This document shows, one piece after another, positions 15,966 through 24,766 of a DNA stretch of 64,000 nt. The notes below the pieces were generated by a model that saw only the letters and a program-made list of their open reading frames with translations, was not told where the DNA came from and did no database searches. The number at the start of each line of letters is the position of its first letter. The stretch's first letter is position 1. This stretch comes from Autumnicola musiva. Its GTDB lineage: Bacteria > Bacteroidota > Bacteroidia > Flavobacteriales > Flavobacteriaceae. The stretch spans positions 310,001 through 374,000 of the forward strand of contig NZ_JAVRHK010000003.1 of the NCBI RefSeq assembly GCF_031846585.1. Direction: 5' to 3'. Position numbers and translations under genes: made by a program.

Positions 15966-16601
15966 ATGGGTAATATTGAAGCCCTGGAGTGGCGGTATGC
16001 AACAAAGAAGTTTGATGATGAAAAAATTCTTCCTGCGAATAAGGTTGAAATCCTTAAGAAGGCATTTAATCTTACAGCCACTTCATACGGCCTGCAGCCA
16101 ATCAAGATGGTGGTAATTCACAACAAAAAAATTCAGGAGAAGCTGAAGGAATTCAGCATGAATCAATTGCAGGTTAGTACGGCTTCACATGTGATGATTA
16201 TCTGCATTGAAAAAGAAGTAGGGCAGGAATTTATTGAAAGCTACTTCACGAGAGTAAAACATATTAGAGAAACCCCCGATGAAATACTTACCCCTTTTAA
16301 AAAATTTCTGGTAAACGACTTTAATTCCAAACCCGATAATGAAATAGCGCGCTGGTCAATTAACCAGGCTTACCTCGCACTGGGGACTCTGCTTACAGTT
16401 TGTGCAACCGAAGAGATTGATGCCTGTCCTATGGAAGGTTTTGAGCCTGATAAGTATGACGAATACCTGGATTTGGGAGAGCACAATTTAAAACCGGTAC
16501 TGGTGTTGCCTGTGGGCTACCGTGCCGGGGATGATGTGTTTTCAAATTTTAAAAAAGTAAGGAGACCTCTGAAAGATGTTATCATTGAAGTTGATCAATA
16601 A
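15966..16601 (+). CDS. NAD(P)H-dependent nitroreductase-family oxidoreductase
   Basis: The 211-residue FMN protein opens with GNIEALEWRYATKKFDDEKIL, the NfsB-like R(Y/S)xxKxFD signature, and continues with TSYGLQPIKMVVI (FMN contact), SINQAYLALGTLLTVCATEEIDACPMEGFEPDKYDE and LPVGYRAGDD. Such enzymes reduce nitro compounds, quinones or dihydropteridines; the substrate here is unknown. I start at ATG 15966, two codons inside the frame after a TTG. The stop overlaps the end of the opposing ribBA gene by seven bases. Confidence 0.92.
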   Translation: MGNIEALEWRYATKKFDDEKILPANKVEILKKAFNLTATSYGLQPIKMVVIHNKKIQEKLKEFSMNQLQVSTASHVMIICIEKEVGQEFIESYFTRVKHIRETPDEILTPFKKFLVNDFNSKPDNEIARWSINQAYLALGTLLTVCATEEIDACPMEGFEPDKYDEYLDLGEHNLKPVLVLPVGYRAGDDVFSNFKKVRRPLKDVIIEVDQ

Positions 16602-17743
16602 TTAACATACTCAGTAATTTCAAGTCCGTAACCTATCATTCCCACTCTCTTGGTTTGACGGGAATTTGATAACAATTTAATTTTATGAATTTCCAGGTCG
16701 TGAAGAATTTGAGCCCCAATACCAAAATCCTTATTATCCATGCTTACAGGAGGTGCTTTTAGTTCTCCTTTCTTCTGAATTTCCTTTAACTCATGTAACC
16801 GGTTGAGTAAATTCCCTGACTGGTTTGCGGGATTTATAAAAACTATGGCTCCACGTTCTTCCTGATTAATGGCCCTGAACATTCCATCCAGCTTTTTATC
16901 AGCATTATTGGTAAGTGTGCCAAGAATATCATTATTGACCAAAGTTGAATTAACCCTTACAAGAACTTCTTCATCAGGCTTCCAGTTCCCCTTTGTTAAA
17001 GCAATATGTACCTGATTGTTCGTGGTTTGTTTATATGCTCTTAACCTAAATTGTCCAAAGCGGGTATTAACTTCAAAATCTTCTTTTTTCTCAATAAGTG
17101 AGTCGTGCTGCATCCGGTAAGCCACCAGGTCTTCAATTGAAACTACTTTAAGATCAAAACGTTGTGCAACATCTATAAGCTGTGGCAGGCGTGCCATTGT
17201 TCCGTCTTCATTCATTATCTCTACAATTACTCCTGCAGGAGCATAACCTGCCAGGCGTGCAAAGTCTATTGCAGCCTCAGTATGTCCGGTTCTCCTTAAA
17301 ACTCCGCCTTCTTTTGCTTTAAGCGGAAAAATATGCCCCGGCCGGCTTAAATCGTAAGGTTTGGTATCAGGATCTATAAGAGATTTGACGGTTTTGGCCC
17401 TGTCTGAAGCAGAAATTCCGGTAGTTACTCCTTTACCTTTTAAATCTATTGAAATGGTAAAGGCGGTTTCCATAGGATCTGTATTGGTACCCACCATCAT
17501 CTCAAGGCGCAAATCTTTACAGCGTTTCTCGGTAATAGGTGCGCAAATAAGGCCCCTGCCGTGGGTAGCCATAAAATTTATCATTTCAGGGCTTACCTTT
17601 TCAGCTGCAGCTACAAAGTCCCCTTCATTTTCCCTGTCTATGTCATCTACAACAATAACTACTTTGCCTGCACGAATATCTTCAATAGCATCTTTGATAC
17701 TGTCCAGTTTTATAGAATTCTGGTTTTCTTTAATTTCTGCCAT
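16595..17743 (-). CDS. ribB: 3,4-dihydroxy-2-butanone-4-phosphate synthase with degenerate GTP cyclohydrolase II domain
   Basis: The 382-residue protein has an intact N-terminal RibB domain that makes the four-carbon unit of riboflavin: DDIDRENEGDFVAAAE (metal and substrate acids), ATHGRGLICAPI, TGISASDRAKT, RPGHIFPL and RTGHTEAAIDFARLAG. The C-terminal part aligns with RibA, but the zinc-ligand region reads VRVNSTLVNNDILGTLTNN and contains none of the three cysteines of active RibA. The REGRGIG-type motif is also gone. I infer RibB activity only, with the second domain structural or regulatory. Annotation pipelines would probably call this ribBA. A -7 element lies just upstream. Confidence 0.9.
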   Translation of the reverse strand: MAEIKENQNSIKLDSIKDAIEDIRAGKVVIVVDDIDRENEGDFVAAAEKVSPEMINFMATHGRGLICAPITEKRCKDLRLEMMVGTNTDPMETAFTISIDLKGKGVTTGISASDRAKTVKSLIDPDTKPYDLSRPGHIFPLKAKEGGVLRRTGHTEAAIDFARLAGYAPAGVIVEIMNEDGTMARLPQLIDVAQRFDLKVVSIEDLVAYRMQHDSLIEKKEDFEVNTRFGQFRLRAYKQTTNNQVHIALTKGNWKPDEEVLVRVNSTLVNNDILGTLTNNADKKLDGMFRAINQEERGAIVFINPANQSGNLLNRLHELKEIQKKGELKAPPVSMDNKDFGIGAQILHDLEIHKIKLLSNSRQTKRVGMIGYGLEITEYVNY

Positions 17744-17762
17744 TCCAATGGGTTTTGGGCTG

Positions 17763-17770
17763 CAAAGATA
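17763..17770 (-). promoter_or_regulatory. Promoter -7 element of the ribB-like gene
   Basis: On the minus strand it reads TATCTTTG, an exact TAnnTTTG match, 19 bases before the ATG at 17743 and partly inside the gap after the permease stop (17772). A -33 TTG at the right distance was not found. Confidence 0.45.
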
Positions 17771-17771
17771 T

Positions 17772-19220
17772 TTATTCTGTTTTATCTTTAGGCTTTGTGA
17801 TCCCTGCTTTTTTCAGAAGTCGTTTTACTGGCTCAAAAAAATTGCCTATCACAAACAAGCCCTGGTCTGTAGTTGCCCTATAGGTAAGAAAAATTCCCAG
17901 TGGAAGCATTATAAGCGTGGAAAGCCAGGTGGCGATAAACGGACTGATACTGCCATCTTCTGCGGAATTTTTAGCAAATATTCCAATAAAATGATAGGTT
18001 AAAAAAAGCAGTATGGCCACCACCATGGGCAGGCCCATTCCGCCTTTTCTAATAATTGCACCTAGGGGAGCGCCCACAAAGAAGAGCACAAAGCATGCAA
18101 CCGCTAGAGCATATTTTTCGTGCAGGGCGATTTCATATTTATTTAATTGCTTGGCACTGGCTTTAATTTCGTTCTTCTTCAGGCTTAAGTGAGAAATAGC
18201 GGCTTCCACAGAACCCGTTGCAAATCCTGCAATTTGGGCGGCCTGTTGAGCGCTGTATAGGTCAAGTACAGATTCTCCTATTTCAGAAGTGGTATCTGCA
18301 GGTTTAAGGTTAAGGCTAACCGAGGTCATGCCGGTACGGCTATACATGTTACTCTTAAAACTCCTTATCTGCTGGTTGTAATTTGTAGAAAATGAATCTA
18401 TACTTTCACGAAGTTCAGAAACTTTAAGCATTCCATTGGTATTCTGGTAAGTTTCATCTTCCATGTCTACGTTATTCATTTCTGAAAGATCCATATTAAT
18501 GGTATATTCTTCAAAATAACTTTTCGCATAGGGTTTGTCTCTTCTTCTGGAAGGGTCGTTTGGCTGAATTTCATCATAATAATTACCATCCTTCAGGATA
18601 AGGGAAAGTACGTCAGAATCTGTACTTCCCACCAATTCCCCTTCTTTAGCTTTCATGACGGTGAAATTTCCACTTCTGGGGCCTTTTTTGTGAATAATAA
18701 CATCGGTAAGATACTGGTCGTTATCTCCGCTTTTTTCTTCAACTTTAATATTAATAGTTCCTACTTCATTAAAAATACCTTCAGTAATAGCCATTGCAGG
18801 CTTTAATTTTGCAATATTTTTCCGCAGGTTTATAGACTTGAATTCTGCGGCAGGAATAATATTATTGGCAAAAAAGAAGGCGGTGAGGCTTATCCCAAAA
18901 ATGAAAAACGTTAGGCCGCGCATAGCACGTTGCAATGAAATACCTGAAGATTTCATTGCTGCAAATTCATAGTTTTCAGCAAAGCTTCCAAAAGTCATTA
19001 TGGAAGTGAGCAATATAGTTAACGGCAATACTAATGGTACCAGTTTTGGCGAAAAGTAAAGCAGGAATTTAAAGATAATTTCCGTATCCAGGTCTTTCCC
19101 GGCCAATTCGCCTATATACAGCCAGATGGTCTGCAGTACAAAAATGAACATGAGAATGGTGAAAACGGAAAAGAAAGTCTTTAGGTAACTGGTTAATATG
19201 TACCGGTCTAATATCTTCAA
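17772..19220 (-). CDS. LptF/LptG (YjgP/YjgQ) family lipopolysaccharide export permease
   Basis: The 482-residue protein starts MKILDRYILTSYLKTFF, the family opening, with three N-terminal helices (to about residue 120), a large periplasmic domain and three C-terminal helices (from about 365). PLTILLTSIMTFGSFAENYEFAAMKSSGISL is the coupling-helix region contacting the LptB ATPase. The protein would be one half of the transmembrane core that extracts lipopolysaccharide from the inner membrane. Its gene starts one base after the LolA-like gene, joining two outer-membrane biogenesis steps in one operon. LptF and LptG cannot be told apart here. Confidence 0.9.
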   Translation of the reverse strand: MKILDRYILTSYLKTFFSVFTILMFIFVLQTIWLYIGELAGKDLDTEIIFKFLLYFSPKLVPLVLPLTILLTSIMTFGSFAENYEFAAMKSSGISLQRAMRGLTFFIFGISLTAFFFANNIIPAAEFKSINLRKNIAKLKPAMAITEGIFNEVGTINIKVEEKSGDNDQYLTDVIIHKKGPRSGNFTVMKAKEGELVGSTDSDVLSLILKDGNYYDEIQPNDPSRRRDKPYAKSYFEEYTINMDLSEMNNVDMEDETYQNTNGMLKVSELRESIDSFSTNYNQQIRSFKSNMYSRTGMTSVSLNLKPADTTSEIGESVLDLYSAQQAAQIAGFATGSVEAAISHLSLKKNEIKASAKQLNKYEIALHEKYALAVACFVLFFVGAPLGAIIRKGGMGLPMVVAILLFLTYHFIGIFAKNSAEDGSISPFIATWLSTLIMLPLGIFLTYRATTDQGLFVIGNFFEPVKRLLKKAGITKPKDKTE

Positions 19221-19221
19221 T

Positions 19222-19863
19222 TTAGTCTAATCTGTTAATATAGTAATTGGAGTATCGGTCTTCATCAAAGGAAAAGAGGTTTTGCGCCAGTGGCTGATCT
19301 GTTTTAAAGCTTTTTACAGTAATGGTAATTTTTGTGCCATTATCCTGAGTTTGAACCAGGTTGTAAATGTTCTTTGTTTGTGTGTCTATTCCCAAAAGTA
19401 TATTTTTTACTTCGGCATTACTGTCTTTTGGAGTCAGTTTTACATACTGGATTTTTCTCCCTTTTACATCCTGGGTAATGTCCCAGGCATAATTATATCC
19501 TTCTTCATAAAAAGAGAACATTTTAGAAGGGGTAATGCTGTTACTGTCTTCTTCTACATAATTGGAGATGTTAATTTCTTCATCTTCAGGAATAATGGTG
19601 TAAATTTTTTTTCCGTCAAACATTTGGGTGGTTCCCATAAGGTTTAAAACATATTTATCTCCTTTTATGCTAACATCCCCCCGGGTTTCCTGGTTTACAT
19701 TTGCAGCGGTATTTTCAAGTGCGTATTTAAAGTCTATCACCATGTTGTTGTAAGATTTTACTTTGGTGGAGACTTCATCAAGCAATGCTTCAGCTTTGGC
19801 AGAATTCTGGGCACTCATTCCCATGCTAATAAGAGTGATAAATAAAAATATGAGTTTTTTCAT
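19222..19863 (-). CDS. LolA-like outer-membrane lipoprotein carrier
   Basis: The 213-residue protein has a cleavable signal peptide (MKKLIFLFITLISMGMSAQ) and a LolA-like antiparallel beta sheet: LLDEVSTKVKSYNNMVIDFKY, GDVSIKGDKYVLNLMGTTQMFDGKKIYTII and LFSFDEDRYSNYYINRLD. LolA ferries lipoproteins across the periplasm to the outer membrane. Sequence conservation in the family is low, so the call rests on fold-level pattern and linkage with the LptF/G gene and ftsK, an arrangement seen in many Flavobacteriia. Confidence 0.85.
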   Translation of the reverse strand: MKKLIFLFITLISMGMSAQNSAKAEALLDEVSTKVKSYNNMVIDFKYALENTAANVNQETRGDVSIKGDKYVLNLMGTTQMFDGKKIYTIIPEDEEINISNYVEEDSNSITPSKMFSFYEEGYNYAWDITQDVKGRKIQYVKLTPKDSNAEVKNILLGIDTQTKNIYNLVQTQDNGTKITITVKSFKTDQPLAQNLFSFDEDRYSNYYINRLD

Positions 19864-19916
19864 TTCTAATAGTAATTTTTCAGGATTGTAGTTGTTTTTG
19901 GTCCTGCTAGATGCCT

Positions 19917-22301
19917 TTAGGGGCTTTCATTTAATAATTGGTCCAGTGCTGCCAGATCGGTAATTAAAACCTGGCGTGCCTTACTTCCTTCAAAAGGGCC
20001 AACAATTCCTGCTGCCTCCAATTGATCAATAATCCTACCGGCGCGATTATACCCAAGTTTTAATTTACGTTGTAGCAGAGAAGCCGAGCCCTGCTGGGCG
20101 GTAACAATTACTTCTGCGGCTTCCCGAAAGAGTTTGTCCCTTTCGCTCACATCTATATCAAGTCCTGTGCCATTCTCCTCGCCCTCATAAGCGGGAAGCA
20201 GGTGTGCATCGGGATAGGCTTTTTGAGAACCAATAAATTCAGTAATTTCATCTACTTCGGGAGTATCCACAAAGGCGCACTGCAAACGTTTCATTTCACT
20301 ACCCTGTGTAAAAAGCATATCTCCACGGCCAATTAACTGGTCTGCCCCCTGGCCATCTAGTATGGTTCTGGAATCTATTTTGGATGTCACTCTAAATGCT
20401 ATCCTGGCAGGGAAATTCGCTTTAATTATACCTGTTATTACATTTACCGATGGCCTTTGCGTGGCGATAATCAAATGGATTCCCACGGCACGGGCAAGTT
20501 GAGCGAGACGGGCAATGGGAGCTTCCACTTCTTTCCCGGCGGTCATGATTAAATCGGCAAATTCGTCAACCACCAGTATGATATAAGGCAAAAATTTATG
20601 ACCGTTCTCCGGATTAAGCTTTCTGTTCCTGAATTTTACATTGTATTCTTTAATGTTACGAACCATAGCATCTTTAAGCATTTCATAACGATTGTCCATT
20701 TCAATACACAACGAATTTAGCGTATGAATTACCTTTGTGTTATCGGTAATTATAGCTTCTTCGGTATCGGGTAGTTTTGCCAGATAATGTCTTTCAATTT
20801 TGTTGAAAAGAGTAAGTTCTACCTTCTTGGGATCTACCAGGACAAATTTCACTTCTGCCGGATGCTTGCTGTAGAGCAGGGAAGTAAGAATAGCATTTAA
20901 ACCAACGGATTTTCCCTGGCCGGTAGCCCCTGCCATAAGCATGTGTGGCATTTTGGCAAGATCTACAACAAAAGTTTCGTTGGAAATGGTTTTACCGAGG
21001 GCCATAGGCAATTCCATTTCAGCCTTCTGAAATTTAGGAGAAGCAATTACCGAACGCATGGAAACAATAGTGGAATTTTTGTTAGGCACTTCAATCCCTA
21101 TAGTTCCTTTTCCCGGGATGGGTGCGATTATCCTTATCCCTAATGCTGAAAGTGAAAGTGCAATATCATCTTCCAGATTTTTAATTTTAGAAATCCTGAT
21201 TCCTGCTTCCGGAACAATTTCATATAAAGTAACAGTTGGTCCAACCGTAGCCTTAATTTGAGCAATTTCAATCTTATAGTTTTTGAGGGTTTCAACAATG
21301 CGATTTTTGTTTTCCTCGAGTTCCTCCTGATTTACAGTAATTCCACCACCGTAATCTTTTAATAGTTCCAGCGTTGGAAATTTATAATTGCTCAACTCCA
21401 GGGTAGGGTCAAATTCTCCAAAATCCTCCACCAGCCTGGAGCTCACATTGCCTTCATCTATTTCGTCTTCTTCGGGCGCAGTTTCAATTTCCATTTCCAC
21501 CTCGCCGGGCTCTTCTTTTTTAGATTTTTTTGCAGGAGGAGTAGGGGAGGGTTCCTTTTCTTCAGCAACCTTAGTGTTTAATTCAATTTCTGGACCGGAA
21601 TTTTGTTCTTCTTCTTTTCCTAAAATTTCTTCCTTCCAGTCTTTTTCCTCATCAGTTTCTGAAATATTTTCTTTCTCTTTTTCTTTTCTGAATTCAGCCT
21701 GAAAATCTTTTTTTGAAGTTTTTATGTAGTTCCCTATCAGTTCCGGAGTGACTTTTAGCCTTACCGTGAGGTAAACCATGAAAAGAAATATCATTAATAG
21801 CACTGTTCCAAATAACCCGAGATAATCCTGAAGGAAATCGTTCATTTCAAAACCAACCCTGCCACCCAAGAGAGCATTTTCTGCAGCAAAAAATCCGAAG
21901 AAGATGGAAAGCCATATCATTACCAGTACTCCCCAAAACCAGAATTTTTGAAGATTCTGTTTGTTAAAGTTTAAAAACAGGTAAATACCGGTAAGACCAA
22001 CTAAAAATGCAATTATAAACGCAGCTACTCCAAAGCCCTGGTAAATAAATAAATCACTTACAACAGCTCCAAATTTACTAAGCCAGTTCCTGGCCTCTAT
22101 TTCCCGATCGGCAAAATGATTCAAAGTACTTTGGTCAGTTTGCCAGTTGAATAAAAATGATATAAAAGCTACCAGTAACGCTAACCCGAATAGCATCAAA
22201 AAGCTACCTAAGACCACCTTTTGCTGCCTGCTAAAAGCAAAGCTGGTTTTTGATAATTTCTTTTTCGGAGTTTTTCTGGTTTTAGCTTTCTTTTTAGCCA
22301 T
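19917..22301 (-). CDS. ftsK: DNA translocase FtsK/SpoIIIE
   Basis: The 794-residue motor pumps chromosome ends through the closing septum and activates XerCD at dif. After a basic start (MAKKKAKTRKTPKKK), four membrane helices lie at about 28-185. An acidic, Glu/Pro/Lys-rich linker follows (about 200-290), then the alpha/beta motor with Walker A GATGQGKSVGLN and Walker B LVVDEFADL, and a C-terminal gamma domain (SLLQRKLKLGYNRAGRIIDQLE) that reads the polar KOPS-like sequences. I start at ATG 22301; the frame opens earlier only through TTG. A TATTTTTG element at 22323-22330 fits a promoter -7 box. Confidence 0.97.
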   Translation of the reverse strand: MAKKKAKTRKTPKKKLSKTSFAFSRQQKVVLGSFLMLFGLALLVAFISFLFNWQTDQSTLNHFADREIEARNWLSKFGAVVSDLFIYQGFGVAAFIIAFLVGLTGIYLFLNFNKQNLQKFWFWGVLVMIWLSIFFGFFAAENALLGGRVGFEMNDFLQDYLGLFGTVLLMIFLFMVYLTVRLKVTPELIGNYIKTSKKDFQAEFRKEKEKENISETDEEKDWKEEILGKEEEQNSGPEIELNTKVAEEKEPSPTPPAKKSKKEEPGEVEMEIETAPEEDEIDEGNVSSRLVEDFGEFDPTLELSNYKFPTLELLKDYGGGITVNQEELEENKNRIVETLKNYKIEIAQIKATVGPTVTLYEIVPEAGIRISKIKNLEDDIALSLSALGIRIIAPIPGKGTIGIEVPNKNSTIVSMRSVIASPKFQKAEMELPMALGKTISNETFVVDLAKMPHMLMAGATGQGKSVGLNAILTSLLYSKHPAEVKFVLVDPKKVELTLFNKIERHYLAKLPDTEEAIITDNTKVIHTLNSLCIEMDNRYEMLKDAMVRNIKEYNVKFRNRKLNPENGHKFLPYIILVVDEFADLIMTAGKEVEAPIARLAQLARAVGIHLIIATQRPSVNVITGIIKANFPARIAFRVTSKIDSRTILDGQGADQLIGRGDMLFTQGSEMKRLQCAFVDTPEVDEITEFIGSQKAYPDAHLLPAYEGEENGTGLDIDVSERDKLFREAAEVIVTAQQGSASLLQRKLKLGYNRAGRIIDQLEAAGIVGPFEGSKARQVLITDLAALDQLLNESP

Positions 22302-22322
22302 AAATGATTTGGAGTATTTCGG

Positions 22323-22330
22323 CAAAAATA
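22323..22330 (-). promoter_or_regulatory. Possible -7 element of ftsK
   Basis: Minus strand TATTTTTG fits TAnnTTTG and lies 21 bases before the chosen ATG. No matching -33 TTG is seen, so this is a weak call. Confidence 0.3.
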
Positions 22331-22506
22331 CAAATTAGCGTCATCTAAAATAAAGAAAAGGTGCAGGTATTTAAAATTAACAATTCCGCAGAAGTATGAA
22401 CGTGAAATCAGCAGAAATATGATTTACGGTTCTTTAAATTTGCGCGGGCCTTAAATCTTTATTAAGGATTTAATAGGAGGTTACTAAAGAGGTGAAGCAA
22501 TTTCTT

Positions 22507-23499
22507 TTAATTCAGAAATTTTAATAGCGGATTAATAAAGCGATCAAAAGCCTCTATATGTGGAAGGTGTCCAACATTATTAATTTCTACTAATTTAGCA
22601 TCCGGAATTTTTTCTGCCGTTTCTTCTCCAAGTTTATCATAAAGACCCATGGTTGCCCTGACTTCTTCAGAGACAAGATTTTTTCCCAAAGCAGTCCTGT
22701 CCCTGGTTCCAATAATTAGTAAAGTTGGAACTTCAATATTATCAAATTCATAAACCACAGGCTGTGTAAGAACCATATCATAAGTAAGTGCGGCATTCCA
22801 GGCGATTAGCGGATAATTATCGTTGAGGGTCCAGCCGGCCAGCAGCTTTGCCCATTCCGCATAATCTTCGTTCCAGTCGCCGGCATAGTAGCTTTCTTTT
22901 TGATAACTTTTTATAGCCTCGTAATCTTTTTTTAACTCCTGCTGATACCAGTCGTTTACACTCTGATAAGGAATTTTCAGCTTCCAGTCTTCAAGGCCAA
23001 TGGGATTAACAAGAATCAATTTATTGGTAATTTCAGGATACATCAGCGTAAACCGTGTGGCGAGCATTCCACCCATAGAATGACCTAGAACATCAAGTTT
23101 TTCTATCTCCAAAGAATCGATGAGCTTTTTTGTATTCAAAGCAAGCTGTTGGAAAGTGTACTGAAAGTATTCCGGTTTGCTGGATTTTCCAAATCCTATC
23201 TGGTCCGGTACCAGCACGCTAAATCCATTTTCGGTTAACGCATCTATAGTAGTTTCCCAATATGCACCGTTAAAATTTTTTCCGTGAAGCAACATCACCG
23301 TTTTACCATTGGTATTTTCAGGCTTTACGTACATGTAAGCCATTTCATAGGTTTTCTGCTGGGCATTAACATTAAAAAATTCGACGGGATAAGGATATTT
23401 GTAATCGCCAAGCCTAATCCCCAGCTCTTTTACTTCTTCCTGGGCATTTGAGAAAATACCTATAAAAATACTGAAAAATAACAGGATATATTTTTTCAT
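22507..23499 (-). CDS. Secreted alpha/beta hydrolase
   Basis: The 330-residue protein has a signal peptide (to about residue 19, FSNAQ) and a single alpha/beta-hydrolase domain. Seen are the oxyanion region VMLLHGKNFNGAYW, the nucleophile elbow LGHSMGGMLA (Ser about 151), a lid region, the acid in LLIIGTRDRTALG and the histidine in NVGHLPHIEAF. The substrate is not evident. Secretion suggests ester or lactone cleavage in the periplasm. It is preceded by dgkA about 27 bases upstream on the same strand and may be co-transcribed with it. Confidence 0.88.
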   Translation of the reverse strand: MKKYILLFFSIFIGIFSNAQEEVKELGIRLGDYKYPYPVEFFNVNAQQKTYEMAYMYVKPENTNGKTVMLLHGKNFNGAYWETTIDALTENGFSVLVPDQIGFGKSSKPEYFQYTFQQLALNTKKLIDSLEIEKLDVLGHSMGGMLATRFTLMYPEITNKLILVNPIGLEDWKLKIPYQSVNDWYQQELKKDYEAIKSYQKESYYAGDWNEDYAEWAKLLAGWTLNDNYPLIAWNAALTYDMVLTQPVVYEFDNIEVPTLLIIGTRDRTALGKNLVSEEVRATMGLYDKLGEETAEKIPDAKLVEINNVGHLPHIEAFDRFINPLLKFLN

Positions 23500-23525
23500 G
23501 CTGCCGGGGTTCTTCTAATGGTTTT

Positions 23526-23891
23526 CTACGGAAAAATATAGGGGACATAAATAAAAGCAGCAATCACCACAGCAGTCACTGCTGTGAAAAATACTGCTCC
23601 TGCGGCCACATCTTTTATATGACCAATTTTATTATGAAAGTCGGGGTGTACAAAATCTGCCATGGCTTCTACTGCGGTGTTCAGACCTTCACAGCCCATT
23701 ACAAGACCAATTGCGGTAAATTGGAACATCCATTCGGTTCTGGTTATATCAAAATATAAACCTGCAATGGTCACTCCAACTCCAATCACAAACTGCACCT
23801 GCACGCTTGGTTCGTGCCTTAACAATAACCAGGCGCCCTTCATAGCATAGCCTCCTCCTCTTATACGTTTTCCGAGGAAACTATCCTTCAT
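23526..23891 (-). CDS. dgkA: Diacylglycerol/undecaprenol kinase, DgkA family
   Basis: The 121-residue integral membrane kinase has three helices and the family motif EGLNTAVEAMADFV (the ExxNTAIE signature) followed by KIGHIKDVAAGAVFF. The N-terminal GGGYAMKGAWLLLRHEPS region is also conserved. Members phosphorylate diacylglycerol (Gram-negative type) or undecaprenol (Gram-positive type); which lipid is used here cannot be read. Its ATG overlaps the tpx stop by one base (TAATG), suggesting translational coupling with tpx, an odd functional pair. Confidence 0.92.
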   Translation of the reverse strand: MKDSFLGKRIRGGGYAMKGAWLLLRHEPSVQVQFVIGVGVTIAGLYFDITRTEWMFQFTAIGLVMGCEGLNTAVEAMADFVHPDFHNKIGHIKDVAAGAVFFTAVTAVVIAAFIYVPYIFP

Positions 23892-24391
23892 TATAACAGG
23901 GTTTTTAGCGCTGCAAGATAATCAGGTTCCTCAGCGATATCTTGCACCTGTTGGCTGTGAATTACATTTCCATTTTCATCCAGTACAATGACCACGCGGG
24001 AAAGTAAACCTTCCAGTGGACCATCAATCATTTCCAGGCCATAATCCTTTCCGAAATTACGCTCTTTGAAATCGGATAAATTTATTACATTCTCCAAACC
24101 TTCATCATCTACAAAGCGCTTTTGGGCAAAAGGCAGATCTCTTGAAATACAAAGGACCGCAGTGTTTTTCAAATCTGTAGCCCTTTCGTTAAAACTTCTT
24201 ACAGAAGTTGCACAAACGCCGGTATCTATACTTGGAAAAATATTCATAATCACCCGCTTTCCCTTAAAATCATTTAAAGTAGCAGTGGATAAATCTGTTT
24301 TTACTAACTCAAAATATGGTGCTCTTTCATCTTTGGCAGGAAGATCTCCATAAGTCGTAACCTGCTCTCCTTTAAAAGTTATCTGTGACAT
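23891..24391 (-). CDS. tpx: Thiol peroxidase Tpx lacking the usual resolving cysteine
   Basis: The 166-residue atypical 2-Cys peroxiredoxin has the peroxidatic motif IDTGVCATSVRSFN (Cys60) and the conserved AVLCISRDLPFAQKRF segment (Cys81). In E. coli Tpx the resolving cysteine is Cys95 in FAQSRFC; here the same place reads FAQKRFV, confirmed from the DNA (GTA). The enzyme may therefore work as a 1-Cys peroxidase or use Cys81 instead. It should reduce hydroperoxides in the cytoplasm. It lies downstream of the peroxiredoxin-thioredoxin group but behind a terminator. Confidence 0.93.
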   Translation of the reverse strand: MSQITFKGEQVTTYGDLPAKDERAPYFELVKTDLSTATLNDFKGKRVIMNIFPSIDTGVCATSVRSFNERATDLKNTAVLCISRDLPFAQKRFVDDEGLENVINLSDFKERNFGKDYGLEMIDGPLEGLLSRVVIVLDENGNVIHSQQVQDIAEEPDYLAALKTLL

Positions 24392-24458
24392 ATCAATTTT
24401 TTTGAATCATAAATTTAGAATTAAACTGATTGAGTAATACTAAAATTATCATAAAACA

Positions 24459-24494
24459 AAAAAGGCCGCTTTAAATTATAAAGCGACCCTTTCT
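24459..24494 (-). terminator. Intrinsic terminator after the peroxiredoxin-thioredoxin operon
   Basis: The core CGCTTTA...TATAAAGCG stem, extended by GG/CC and AAA/TTT pairs around small mismatches, is followed on the minus strand by TTTTTTG. It sits between the small protein gene (stop 24518) and the tpx start (24391), separating two transcription units. Confidence 0.8.
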
Positions 24495-24517
24495 AAGATT
24501 ATTTCGATTAAAAATGT

Positions 24518-24766
24518 TTATTTATCAATAGATCCTAAAACTTTTTTAACAAAATTATTTGCGGCGTCCATTTCAGATTCACCATTTTCTATCATCTTAT
24601 GAACTTCAACGGCTCCACAAAGATTGGTAATCAACTCTCCAATAACATCCATTTCCTGTTCAGAAACCGAGCGATGTTCAGTAAAGTTTTCCAATACATC
24701 TATGGTATTTTGAAGCTTTTCAACATCATTATTACGTTGAAGATGTTTAATTACTGGTAACTTCAT
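24518..24766 (-). CDS. Small conserved flavobacterial protein, DUF6952-like
   Basis: The 82-residue acidic protein is predicted to be all helical and cytoplasmic: LPVIKHLQRNNDVEKLQ, a helix with DVIGELITNLCGAVEVH holding one cysteine, and a C-terminal AANNFVKKVLGSIDK helix. I recall such proteins next to thioredoxin genes in Flavobacteriia, annotated as DUF6952; the assignment is from memory of the pattern. The gene overlaps the thioredoxin gene by 20 bases, so the two are probably translated together. No function is known. Confidence 0.75.
   Translation of the reverse strand: MKLPVIKHLQRNNDVEKLQNTIDVLENFTEHRSVSEQEMDVIGELITNLCGAVEVHKMIENGESEMDAANNFVKKVLGSIDK

Noticed and set aside
22332..22506. 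Promoter or RNA element between ftsK and the secreted hydrolase
   Set aside because: Only AT-rich sequence was found, with no full promoter match or stable hairpin.
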